A DNA stretch of 58,912 nucleotides from positions 1 through 58,912 of the forward strand of contig REBP01000084.1 in assembly GCA_007692665.1 (NCBI GenBank), in the 5' to 3' direction. Both the position numbers and the translations under genes were made by a program. The notes beneath the pieces are model-generated. The model saw nothing but the letters and a program-made list of their open reading frames with translations. It was not told where the DNA came from and ran no database searches. Origin of the DNA: Gemmatimonadales bacterium. Its GTDB lineage: Bacteria > Gemmatimonadota > Gemmatimonadetes > Longimicrobiales > Gaopeijiaceae. This document shows, piece after piece, positions 42,469-49,948 of the stretch. Every line of letters begins with the position of its first letter. Positions within the stretch are counted from its first letter, which is position 1.

Positions 42469-43518
42469 CTAGGCCATCGGGTGGCGATGCCCGGCCGAGT
42501 ACCGCCCGGTGAGGTGGTGCTCCAGCTGCCGCTCGATGTCGGAAAGAAGCGAGGAGGCGCCGAAACGGAAGCGGTGCGGATCGAGCCACCCGTTCCCCAG
42601 TTCCTCCTTCATCAGCGTCATCCAGACCAGGGCGTCCTTCGCGGTGCGGATCCCGCCGGCGGGCTTGAACCCCACCTCGTGCCCGGTCCGCTCCAGGTAG
42701 CCCCGGATGCTCCGGGCCATGACGAGCCCCACGGGGAGGGTGGCGTTCACCCCCTCCTTTCCGGTGGAGGTCTTGATGAAGTCCGCGCCGGCCATCATGC
42801 ACACCGCGCTGGCGCGGGCGACGTGGGTCAGCGTGGAGAGTTCGCCGGTGGCCAGGATGGTCTTGAGGTGGGCGTCGCCGCACGCCTCCCGGTACCGCCG
42901 CACTTCGTCGTAGAGGGCCACCCAGTCGCCGGTGAGGACGTTGGCCCGGGTGATCACGATGTCGATTTCCTCGGCTCCCGCCTCCACCGAGGCCCGGATC
43001 TCGCCCAGCTTCTGAGGCATGGGCGACAGGCCGTGCGGGAACCCCGTCGACACGGCGGCCACCGGGATCCCGCTCCCCGCCAGCGCCTCCACCGCCGTCT
43101 CCACCCAGTGATGGTAGACACAGACCGCAGCGGTCCGGATCGGGAGCGCGTCCACACCCAGACCCTCCACCAGGTCCCGCCGGAGGGGGGTGCGGGCCTT
43201 CGCTGCCAGCCGCCGCACGTTCGAGGCGGTGTCGTCGCCGGAAAGGGTCGTCAGGTCCATGAGCGTGATGGCGCGAAGGAGCCAGGCCGCCTGCCACTCC
43301 TTCTTGAGGCTCCTGCGGGCGCCGAACTGCCCCGCGCGGCGCTCCACGGCGCTGCGATTCACCTGCATGCGCCGGATCCACTCGAGGTCCAGCGGGATCC
43401 CGGGGTTCCGGTCCCCGCTCGCGGTCCCGGCGGTGGGCCTCGTGTCCTCTCCCCGGGCTCGGGGCGGACGGGGCGGATCGCTGGGCGGGGTTTGGACCGG
43501 GGTGCCGGGGTGCGACAT
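42469..43518 (-). CDS. deoC: Deoxyribose-phosphate aldolase
   Basis: 349 residues, of which the first 45 are a Pro/Arg-rich extension not in usual DeoC. It splits 2-deoxyribose-5-phosphate into glyceraldehyde-3-phosphate and acetaldehyde. The active-site residues are visible: D186 in EEIDIVI, Schiff-base K249 in ADFIKTSTGKEG and K285 in GFKPAGGIRT. It resembles the longer, eukaryote-like DeoC branch (LMDLTTLSGDDT, AVCVYHHWV). The ALDH16 gene lies 76 bases downstream on the same strand, suggesting a deoxynucleoside-breakdown pair that disposes of the acetaldehyde. Confidence 0.94.
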   Translation of the reverse strand: MSHPGTPVQTPPSDPPRPPRARGEDTRPTAGTASGDRNPGIPLDLEWIRRMQVNRSAVERRAGQFGARRSLKKEWQAAWLLRAITLMDLTTLSGDDTASNVRRLAAKARTPLRRDLVEGLGVDALPIRTAAVCVYHHWVETAVEALAGSGIPVAAVSTGFPHGLSPMPQKLGEIRASVEAGAEEIDIVITRANVLTGDWVALYDEVRRYREACGDAHLKTILATGELSTLTHVARASAVCMMAGADFIKTSTGKEGVNATLPVGLVMARSIRGYLERTGHEVGFKPAGGIRTAKDALVWMTLMKEELGNGWLDPHRFRFGASSLLSDIERQLEHHLTGRYSAGHRHPMA

Positions 43519-43680
43519 GAAACGGCTCCAGGCGGGAGAGGTTGGGGTGGGGGAGCTCGAGGGGTTGTGCGCGGGGGCATCGGTTCGCCGCCGGAAGGGC
43601 GCCTGGGGTTGATGCAGGGCGTCCGGCGTACGACGCGCCCGCTCTCCCCCGGCCCCGCCGGAGCGACCGACTGCCGAAAG

Positions 43681-44829
43681 CTACCTTGCCGAGGGCCGGG
43701 GATCCACCGTCTCGGCCCTTTCCGGGAGGAAGGGGACCGAATCCCCCGGCGTCACGGTCCAGGCTTCGAACCACTGGCTCCGGCGCTGGACCTCGCCGCT
43801 CCGGATCGTCCGCCAGACGACGGCCTCCAGTGGGAGGAGGAGCGGCGCCGGCGTCCCCGGGGCGGTCTCGGGAAACCGGGTCCATCCGCCGGCGCCCTCG
43901 TCCGGATCCGGGGTCCGGAAGCGCCAGTCGACCCGGAGGAGGAGGGTGTCCGCCGACAGTTCCAGGTATCCCTCCACCCCGGCCCGGCGCGAGTCGGCTG
44001 CGCAGAACGGAACGATCCACCCTCCGGCGGGACCGGGTGACGGGGCGCGGAATCGCTGCTGCCGTGCGAACAGGGGGGTGCCGAAGTGCGACGCGAAGTC
44101 CGCCTCCAGCGGCGCGTAGGACCAGGCGTCGAAGGATCCCGAAAGGTCCGTGCGGCGAACCGGGAAGGCGTACCCATCCCTTTCCACCCTGCGCTCCCAT
44201 GCCGTCCGAAGGCGCCCGGAGAAGCCCCGCTGGCCTGCCGTGAGGGGGCCATCGGCATTGCCCCGGATGATCCTGCCGGCCGGCAGCGTGTCGGTTCGGA
44301 CCAGCGTGTACGAGGCCGCGCCCAGCGTGTCGAGGCCATTGGGGTGAAGACGGGCCATGGCCTCCCAGAGTGCCGCTCCCTCCGGGTGGCTGCGGTCCGG
44401 GCAGCGCTCCGACGCAACCTCCACCCGAAGCTCGGGAAGGGGAAGCGGAGCCGGCTCCATGACCAGCCGGATCAGCGCTCCGGCCGTCTCCTCGTCGGAG
44501 AGGGGACGCTCCACCGTGGCGTAGCCCAGGCGCTCGGCGCGAATTCCCGGAGATTCGAGACCGCCAGGTCCCCGGGCGGGGGTCCGCGGAGGCGGAATCC
44601 GGAACCCACCGGACTCCGTCGTGACGGTCGAGGCAACGAGACGACCGCCCGCAAGCAATTCGACGCGGACCCCGACGATGGGAGCTCCGCCCGGCGCCTG
44701 GACAATGCCGACGATGTCGTTGGCCCCGGAGCCGAACCCTCCCGACGGCACCGCCGCCTCGCCACCCGTCGAGGCGGAGAGCCCGGCGACGAGGAGAGCG
44801 GCGAGGAGCGCGATGGGCCGGAGATTCAT
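43681..44829 (-). CDS. Secreted protein with carboxypeptidase-regulatory-like N-domain
   Basis: 382 residues. Signal peptide RPIALLAALLVAGLSASTGGEAA. Residues about 35-110 look like a carboxypeptidase regulatory-like (CarboxypepD_reg) beta domain: DIVGIVQAPGGAPIVGVRVELLAGG and ESGGFRIPP. The rest, with two conserved-looking cysteines (SERCPDRSH, FCAADSR) and YTLVRTDTLPAGRIIRG, I do not recognise. Gemmatimonadota-like genomes have many such proteins. The start ATG 44829 has no clear ribosome site; TTG 44838 is possible. A strong inverted repeat lies 63-90 bases upstream. Confidence 0.78.
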   Translation of the reverse strand: MNLRPIALLAALLVAGLSASTGGEAAVPSGGFGSGANDIVGIVQAPGGAPIVGVRVELLAGGRLVASTVTTESGGFRIPPPRTPARGPGGLESPGIRAERLGYATVERPLSDEETAGALIRLVMEPAPLPLPELRVEVASERCPDRSHPEGAALWEAMARLHPNGLDTLGAASYTLVRTDTLPAGRIIRGNADGPLTAGQRGFSGRLRTAWERRVERDGYAFPVRRTDLSGSFDAWSYAPLEADFASHFGTPLFARQQRFRAPSPGPAGGWIVPFCAADSRRAGVEGYLELSADTLLLRVDWRFRTPDPDEGAGGWTRFPETAPGTPAPLLLPLEAVVWRTIRSGEVQRRSQWFEAWTVTPGDSVPFLPERAETVDPRPSAR

Positions 44830-44891
44830 GAGCGTCAAGCGGACACCGGGAACGCGGGGGGAAGGGCGGGGGGAGGGCGACCTCGCAGCTT

Positions 44892-44919
44892 CGGTATCGC
44901 GTCGAACCCGTCGATACCG
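44892..44919. promoter_or_regulatory. Inverted repeat CGGTATCG...CGATACCG
   Basis: Perfect 8-bp arms, CGGTATCG (44892-44899) and CGATACCG (44912-44919), with a 12-base spacer. It lies 63-90 bases upstream of the minus-strand secreted-protein start and is AT-richer than its surroundings. It could be an operator dyad or a leader hairpin. Confidence 0.5.
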
Positions 44920-45188
44920 TGACTGCTTGTAGCCTCGATTCGTCCCCGGGTTCCCGTGCCCCTCCCGAATTCCCCCCCGGGCGGGGCCCCCGACCCGACC
45001 GGACCCTCGGCCCCGGGAGCGGGCGTCGCGGGAGCAGCTGCCGGACCGGACGTCCCGACCCACCGTCGGACAATATGCCCCGTCGTGGAGGTGGTCGCCC
45101 CGGTGCACCTGTCCTTCCCGGCCCCGGAAATGCCCCGGAAAGCGGTGCTCCGGGCGGGGTGTCGCGCCTTTCCCTGCCGGCCGGTTCA

Positions 45189-45204
45189 TGGCATGATGGA
45201 TGCA
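45189..45204 (+). promoter_or_regulatory. Sigma-54 (-24/-12) promoter candidate for the tandem UspA gene
   Basis: TGGCATGATGGATGCA keeps the invariant GG (45190-45191) and GC (45202-45203) with exactly ten bases between and matches TGGCACG-N4-TTGCA at all but two scored positions. Transcription would begin near 45215, leaving a leader of about 75 bases. A sigma-54 activator gene lies 4.7 kb downstream. Confidence 0.5.
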
Positions 45205-45288
45205 TTCTCTCGGTCCTGTCTTCCGCGGCACGAGGCCCGAGACGCACGTGTCCGGATCGACCGACCCTGCCCCTCACGGAGAATTCAG

Positions 45289-46206
45289 ATGAACCGCTTG
45301 CTCGTCCCCCTCGACGGATCAGCGCTCGCCGAGACCGCACTTCCTGTCGCCCTCGGGCTGGCCCGTCGCTTTGGCGCGGAGCTGCACCTGGCCTCCGTGG
45401 TATCCGACCTCCCTCCCGTCCCCCTCGCGGCCGGTGACGGGGAACTCATCACCCGGTGGTTCGACGCCGAGGAAAAGCGCGCGTCCGAGTACCTGTCGAA
45501 GGTGGTCGAAGGGCTTTCGGTCGGAGAAGCGGGGGGCGTGGAGACCCATGTTCGCAGTGGCCCGGTTGCTCGCACCCTCCAGGCCATCGCCGACGATCTG
45601 GACGTCTCGATGGTGGTCATGACGACCCACGGGCGGGGTGCCTGGCAGCGTGCGTGGCTCGGGAGCGTCGCCGACGTCATGATCCGGCAGGTCCGGCGGC
45701 CCGTTCTCCTCCTCAGGGAGCGCGACGCCGGATCGCTATCGGCAACGGGATCTCCGAAGAAGGTCGTGGTTCCCCTCGATGGTTCCGCAGCGGCAGAGGT
45801 CGTCCTGGACGCGCTGTCCGCCATGGTCGAACCGGGAATCACCGAAGTCGAACTCGTTCTCGTGCTTCAGGAGCCCATGCCCATGGCGACCTCCTACCTT
45901 CCCCATGCCGTGGCGGAGGGTGGGCTCATGGAAGCCCGGAAGGAGAGGGCACGGGAGTACATGGAAACCGTCCGATCGAGGCTGGCCGACGCCGGTCACC
46001 GGGTGGAGTCCAGGATCATCCCGGCCGGCGACGCAGGTCACGGGATCCTGCAGCACCTGGAACGCTCCGGGGCCGACATGGTGGCGCTTTCGACCCGGGG
46101 CCGGGGTGGGGCCGCTCGCCTCATGCTCGGAAGCGTGGCCGACAAGGTGATCCGGTCCTCGTCCGTCCCCGTCCTGGTGACGCGGCGCGCGGGCGAGGAG
46201 GAGTAG
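45289..46206 (+). CDS. Tandem universal stress protein (two UspA domains)
   Basis: 305 residues made of two UspA domains (about 1-145 and 151-302). Both start with the strand MNRLLVPLDGSALAE or KKVVVPLDGSAAAE and end with the ATP-binding loop: THGRGAWQRAWLGSVADVMIRQ in the first and TRGRGGAARLMLGSVADKVIRSS in the second (G-x2-G-x9-G-S pattern), so both domains may bind ATP. GGAG lies 7 bases upstream of ATG 45289. UspA proteins help survival under starvation, hypoxia or oxidative stress. Likely controlled by a sigma-54 promoter. Confidence 0.95.
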   Translation: MNRLLVPLDGSALAETALPVALGLARRFGAELHLASVVSDLPPVPLAAGDGELITRWFDAEEKRASEYLSKVVEGLSVGEAGGVETHVRSGPVARTLQAIADDLDVSMVVMTTHGRGAWQRAWLGSVADVMIRQVRRPVLLLRERDAGSLSATGSPKKVVVPLDGSAAAEVVLDALSAMVEPGITEVELVLVLQEPMPMATSYLPHAVAEGGLMEARKERAREYMETVRSRLADAGHRVESRIIPAGDAGHGILQHLERSGADMVALSTRGRGGAARLMLGSVADKVIRSSSVPVLVTRRAGEEE

Positions 46207-46214
46207 AGGCATCC

Positions 46215-46240
46215 GGCCCGGACGCCTCCGCGTCCGGGCC
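46215..46240. terminator. Perfect bidirectional hairpin between the UspA and kinase genes
   Basis: GGCCCGGACGC-CTCC-GCGTCCGGGCC, an 11-bp perfect GC stem with a 4-base loop, occupies the 35-base gap between two converging stop codons. No T-tract. The best candidate for a shared terminator in the window. Confidence 0.7.
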
Positions 46241-46241
46241 C

Positions 46242-48485
46242 TCACTCCGCCTTTCGCGGCCCGGTGGTCGGGGGCGCGGGGGGCGGGGGGGGCACGTCCG
46301 TCCGATCCAGGGGCAGGGCGAAGGAGAACGTGCTCCCCCGGCCCACTTCCGACTCGGCCCAGATCCGACCACCGTGGCTCCGCACGATTCCCCGTGCAAT
46401 GGCGAGCCCGAGACCGATACCGCGACCTCTCCGCTTCCCCGCGCGCCAGAAGCGGTCGAAGACCCTTTCCAGCGCTTCCGGAGGGATCCCCGAGCCGGTG
46501 TCGCGAACGTGAACGCGAAGCTCGTCGTCGGTGATCTCCGCCTGGAGGCACACCTCCCCATCCTCGGGGGTGTGCTTCACCGCATTCCCCACCAGGTTCG
46601 AGAGAACCTGCTGGATGCGGTCGCCATCCACCCGTACCGTGGGGAGGCCTTCGGAGGGCACTTCGTTCAGGACCCGTATGTTCTTGACCCGGGCCAGGGG
46701 GAGGAGCATCTCGAGGGCTTCCTCGACGAGGGGGCCGATCGACCGGGGCTGGGGATCCAGCTGCAGGTGACCTGATTCCATCCGCCGCACTTCGAGGAGG
46801 TCCTGGATCAGGCGCTCCATGACCTCCACGGACCGTCGGATCGCGGTGAGGTAGTATTCCTCCTGCCCGGGGCGTCCGGTGGCGCGCCCTGCCCTCGACC
46901 GCTCCATGGATTCCAGTCCGATGAAGATCGCCTGGAGCGGGTTGCCCAGGTCATGGGAAACGATTCCGAGGACCTCGTCTCTCGCTTCCACGGCGCGGCG
47001 GGCCTCGCGGAAGAGCCGCGCGTTGTCCAGCGCCATCCCCGCCCGGCGGCCGAGCTCGAGGGCGAGTTCCAGGTCGGCCTGGTCGTAGGGGCGATGGTGA
47101 AAGGGTCGACCCGGCCGGGGGCTCGTGTCTCCGCAGCGCAGACAGAGCAGGGTCCCGAGCAACCTCCCCCTCGCCTGCAACGGCACGACGATGAGGGATC
47201 GGGCGCCGAGTTCGCGCAGAAGGGATCGCGTTTCCTCGCTCCACGCGGTGTCCTCCGTCGTCTCCACGCAAAGCTCGGCATGGAAGACATGGGGGTCGCC
47301 CCCCAGGACGCCTTCGAGGAGGCCGGGCCTCGGCTCATCCGCGACGTGGCGAGCCAGCTGCGATGCCAGCCCCGAGGCCGCATGGATGCGGTGCCGCGCC
47401 TCCACCCTCCGCCTCTCGCCTTCCTCGTCGTCGGCGACGGTGATCATGCACAGGTCGGCGACGGACTGAACGGCGAGATCGACGATCTGCCGGAGCGTCT
47501 CGTCCTGGTCGAGGGTGTGGGCGAGGACCTCGCCGACCCGGGAGAGGAACGCCTGACCATTCTCGTGGCGGACGCGCTCGGACACGTCACGCAGCACAAC
47601 GGTGAAGAACTGCTCGCGACCCACGACGACCTTCTGGATCGAGGCTTCGGCGGCGAACTCCTCCCCGTCCCGCCGCAGACCGCTGATGGTCTGCCGCTCC
47701 GCCATACGCCGGGCGGGCACCGGGGATTCACCGAAGTTGTCCACGTGCCTCCGGTGAGCCTCGCGGGAGCGAGCCGGCAGGAGAAGATCCAGGGGCCGGC
47801 CCAGGACCTCCTCCTTCCGGTAACCGAAGATCCATTCCGCCCCCTGGTTGAACAGGACGATGCGGTGCTCCTGGTCGACGGAGATGATGGCATCCGACGC
47901 GATCTCGACGATCCCCGAGAAACGGGCCTGGGATTCACGCAGCGCTGCCTCCCGCCTTTCCCTCGCGTCCCCCGTGGATGCATCCACGGCCGACCCCAGG
48001 ATCCCGAGCCCGGCGCCGTTTCCGCTCCCGATGCGAGAGAATCGCCAGTGCGCCGTCACAACCGCGCCGTCGCGGTCCCGGAGCCGGATCTCCACCGGGC
48101 CGGCGCTCCCGCCGGCGAAGACGCTTGCCAGGATCCCGTCGAACCCGGTTCGATCCGCTTCGGGGACCAGGAACCTGGACATCGCGTGGCCACGGGCCTC
48201 CTCGTCCGACCAGCCGGTAAGCGCCGCCAGCCCGGGATTGACGTGCAGGATCGTGCCTTCGGGGTCCATGAGGACGACCGGGGCCTCCAGGCCTGATCCC
48301 GGTTCCAGGCCTGATCCCGGTTCGAGGATCTCGTTCGGCGGTTCGGGCTTGCTGGGGTGCACGTTCGAAAGCCACGTCCGGAGGGAAGGTCGGCGCCGGG
48401 AATTCCGGGCCGTTTCCCAGCCCGGACACGCGGAAGATGCGGAAGGTAAGGGTCGGGGAGCCCCCGTGGAAAGCCCGCGTGGCAT
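46242..48485 (-). CDS. Soluble sensor histidine kinase PAS-PAS-GAF-HisKA-HATPase
   Basis: About 747 residues, no transmembrane helix. A PAS domain (VVLMDPEGTILHVNPGLAALTGWSDEEARG), a second PAS domain (IVEIASDAIISVDQEHRIVLFNQGAEWIFGY, with its PAC strand FFTVVLRDVSERV), a GAF domain (LRQIVDLAVQSVADLCMITV ... ARSLIVVPLQARGRLLGTLLC), then the H-box GIVSHDLGNPLQAI, N-box NLVGNAVKH, DTGSGIP and GRGIGLGLAIARGIV. PAS-GAF kinases often bind haem or flavin and sense gases or redox; no ligand residue can be assigned here. The start is uncertain: ATG 48485 or GTG 48362, neither with a ribosome site; an 18-bp duplication lies just after. Divergent from the CBS/kinase/activator operon and its plausible phosphate donor. 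Confidence 0.9.
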   Translation of the reverse strand: MPRGLSTGAPRPLPSASSACPGWETARNSRRRPSLRTWLSNVHPSKPEPPNEILEPGSGLEPGSGLEAPVVLMDPEGTILHVNPGLAALTGWSDEEARGHAMSRFLVPEADRTGFDGILASVFAGGSAGPVEIRLRDRDGAVVTAHWRFSRIGSGNGAGLGILGSAVDASTGDARERREAALRESQARFSGIVEIASDAIISVDQEHRIVLFNQGAEWIFGYRKEEVLGRPLDLLLPARSREAHRRHVDNFGESPVPARRMAERQTISGLRRDGEEFAAEASIQKVVVGREQFFTVVLRDVSERVRHENGQAFLSRVGEVLAHTLDQDETLRQIVDLAVQSVADLCMITVADDEEGERRRVEARHRIHAASGLASQLARHVADEPRPGLLEGVLGGDPHVFHAELCVETTEDTAWSEETRSLLRELGARSLIVVPLQARGRLLGTLLCLRCGDTSPRPGRPFHHRPYDQADLELALELGRRAGMALDNARLFREARRAVEARDEVLGIVSHDLGNPLQAIFIGLESMERSRAGRATGRPGQEEYYLTAIRRSVEVMERLIQDLLEVRRMESGHLQLDPQPRSIGPLVEEALEMLLPLARVKNIRVLNEVPSEGLPTVRVDGDRIQQVLSNLVGNAVKHTPEDGEVCLQAEITDDELRVHVRDTGSGIPPEALERVFDRFWRAGKRRGRGIGLGLAIARGIVRSHGGRIWAESEVGRGSTFSFALPLDRTDVPPPPPAPPTTGPRKAE
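48287..48322. repeat. Perfect 18-bp tandem duplication near the kinase start
   Basis: CCAGGCCTGATCCCGGTT occurs at 48287-48304 and 48305-48322. In the minus-strand frame it gives the repeated residues EPGSGL before the first PAS domain. Confidence 0.85.
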
Positions 48486-48619
48486 TCTGGTGTGGGGGAG
48501 GCGCTGCCTGGGACCACATGACCCATGGTGGGACGAAGTGCCCCGCCGTCCCGGTGGGCACGTGGGGAGATCGACCCGGAAAGGCAACCCCCACGGGCCC
48601 TCCCGAATGCCGTGTCCAC

Positions 48620-48635
48620 CGGCACGGACCTTGAA
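48620..48635 (+). promoter_or_regulatory. Imperfect sigma-54-like promoter upstream of the CBS gene
   Basis: CGGCACGGACCTTGAA resembles TGGCACG-N4-TTGCA: a near-perfect -24 block and TTG at -12, but GA in place of the usually invariant GC. It lies 73 bases before the CBS start, in the divergent gap. Weak on its own; more credible because the operon encodes a sigma-54 activator. Confidence 0.3.
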
Positions 48636-48707
48636 CTGAACGCTGGAAGCAGGACGGGCCGGGCCGGGCCCGAGCATCCCGTTCTGTACCCTTGAAGGAG
48701 CCCCATC

Positions 48708-49226
48708 ATGCGCACCGTTCGCGACATCATGAATTCCGAGCTCATCGTGGTCCGCACCGGGTCCAGCGTGGATGATCTCATCCAGCTGCTGGACGAGGAG
48801 GCGATCTCCGGTGTCCCCGTGCTGGACTCGGCGGACCGGATCCAGGGGGTGGTTTCGCGCACCGACGTCATCCGGTCCGCGGCGCGAGCCCGGGAGGTCG
48901 CGGCCCCGGACACGTTCTGGGAGACGCTCGGCACCGAATCCGATCAGGAGGAAGATGACCCCTCCTGGTTCCTCGCGCCGGAGTCCGCCGTGTACATGGT
49001 CCCGGCCCACACCTTCCCTGCGCTGGGCATGGCGGAAATCCTGGTCGACGAGATCATGACCCCCGTCGCCTTCACCGTCGAACCCGACATGCCGGTGGGC
49101 GACCTGGCGGAGTTCCTGGTTCGCGGACGAATCCACCGCGCCCTGGTCGTGGAAAGGGAGAAGCTCATCGGGATCGTGACGGCGTTCGACCTCCTGCGTG
49201 TCATGGCGGGAGACCGGACCCCGTGA
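48708..49226 (+). CDS. CBS-pair protein
   Basis: 172 residues consisting of two CBS motifs (about 5-62, VRDIMNSELIVVRTGSSVDDLI...GVPVLDSADRIQGVVSRTDVIR; and about 112-168, VDEIMTPVAFTVEPDMPVGDLAEFLVRGRIHRALVVEREKLIGIVTAFDLLR). An acidic loop of about 40 residues separates them. Stand-alone CBS pairs bind adenine nucleotides and adjust partner activity. AAGGAG lies 9 bases before the ATG. The TGA overlaps the GTG of the next gene (GTGA), so it is coupled to the His-less kinase and the sigma-54 activator. Confidence 0.93.
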   Translation: MRTVRDIMNSELIVVRTGSSVDDLIQLLDEEAISGVPVLDSADRIQGVVSRTDVIRSAARAREVAAPDTFWETLGTESDQEEDDPSWFLAPESAVYMVPAHTFPALGMAEILVDEIMTPVAFTVEPDMPVGDLAEFLVRGRIHRALVVEREKLIGIVTAFDLLRVMAGDRTP

Positions 49227-49948
49227 CTCCCTCGCTCCCCGATCCCGGGGGGGCGAACGATCCGGTGGGCATCCTCGCAGGGACGGCGGCCCAGGAGATC
49301 GGTTCCGCTCTCACGGCCATCCAGGTCGCCGCAGAGCGCCTCGAGCGCTACCATGTGAGGGGGGGCGCTCCAGGGTCCTCGGAGCTCCGGGTCATCCGTG
49401 ACCAGAGCCGCCGGCTGGCCCGGCTTGCTCGGAATCTCCTCGATCTGGCCCGGCCCGCGACCAGGGGCACGACCCCGGTGGACCTCGGCGCCGAGATCCG
49501 GCGCCTCGTTCCACCCCTTGGGAGGGTTCTCGCGAGGGAGGGGGTCGAACTGCGGATCGAAGGTCTCCTGGCGGCGGAGGACGACGGCGGACCCCGGGTG
49601 AGGGCGGACCCCATGCGACTGCAGGAACTCGTGCTCGCGCTGGTGGCCAACGCCAGGAAGGCGGTTGTCCGTGGCCCCGAGCCACGATGGATCCGGATCT
49701 CGGCAGTCGCTCTCGTCGACGGATCCGGCGAGGTCCGGGTGGCGGATTCGGGTCCCGGCGTGCCCCAGGGCGCGGAAGAGCGCATATTCTTCCCCATTGT
49801 CTCCGGGTTGGGCGGCGAGGGCGCGGGGCTGTCGCGCTCACGCCTTTCACTCGCGGGGCACGGGGGTGGAATCAGGCTGGGCCGTACCGAACAGGGCGGC
49901 TCGGAGTTCATCCTCAGGCTCGAACCCTTCGAAAAGGAAGCACCATGA
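49223..49948 (+). CDS. Histidine-kinase-like protein lacking the phospho-accepting His
   Basis: 241 residues, soluble, with no sensor domain. The dimerisation helix aligns as TAAQEIGSALTAIQ where kinases have (A/L)xHExxxPLTAI, so the His is Gln24 and the Pro is Ala. The ATPase domain keeps the N-box LVLALVANARKAV and DSGPGVP, and a loose G2 box GLGGEGAGLSRSRLSLAGHGGG. It could therefore bind ATP but not phosphorylate itself at the usual site. Coupled by GTGA to the CBS gene and by ATGA to the activator gene, it might be a phosphatase, scaffold or adenylate-responsive modulator of that activator. Confidence 0.85.
   Translation: MTPSLPDPGGANDPVGILAGTAAQEIGSALTAIQVAAERLERYHVRGGAPGSSELRVIRDQSRRLARLARNLLDLARPATRGTTPVDLGAEIRRLVPPLGRVLAREGVELRIEGLLAAEDDGGPRVRADPMRLQELVLALVANARKAVVRGPEPRWIRISAVALVDGSGEVRVADSGPGVPQGAEERIFFPIVSGLGGEGAGLSRSRLSLAGHGGGIRLGRTEQGGSEFILRLEPFEKEAP

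Larger units (their letters stand above)
44830..45288. other. Divergent regulatory region between the secreted protein and the UspA gene
   Basis: About 459 bases without a supported gene. It holds an inverted repeat at 44892-44919, near the minus-strand gene, and a sigma-54 promoter candidate at 45189-45204 facing the UspA gene. The open frames running through it are GC-driven and lack start signals. Confidence 0.5.

Noticed and set aside
39432-42512. 1026-codon plus-strand frame across uppP and ALDH16
   Set aside because: It runs through uppP in another frame and antisense to ALDH16; no domain is visible.
42392-45340. 982-codon minus-strand frame across deoC and the secreted-protein gene
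   Set aside because: Overlaps two real genes on the same strand in another frame; composition is that of a shadow frame.
46242-49136. Kinase start opposite the CBS gene
   Set aside because: The first 200 residues of that frame are antisense to a clear CBS-pair protein with its own ribosome site.
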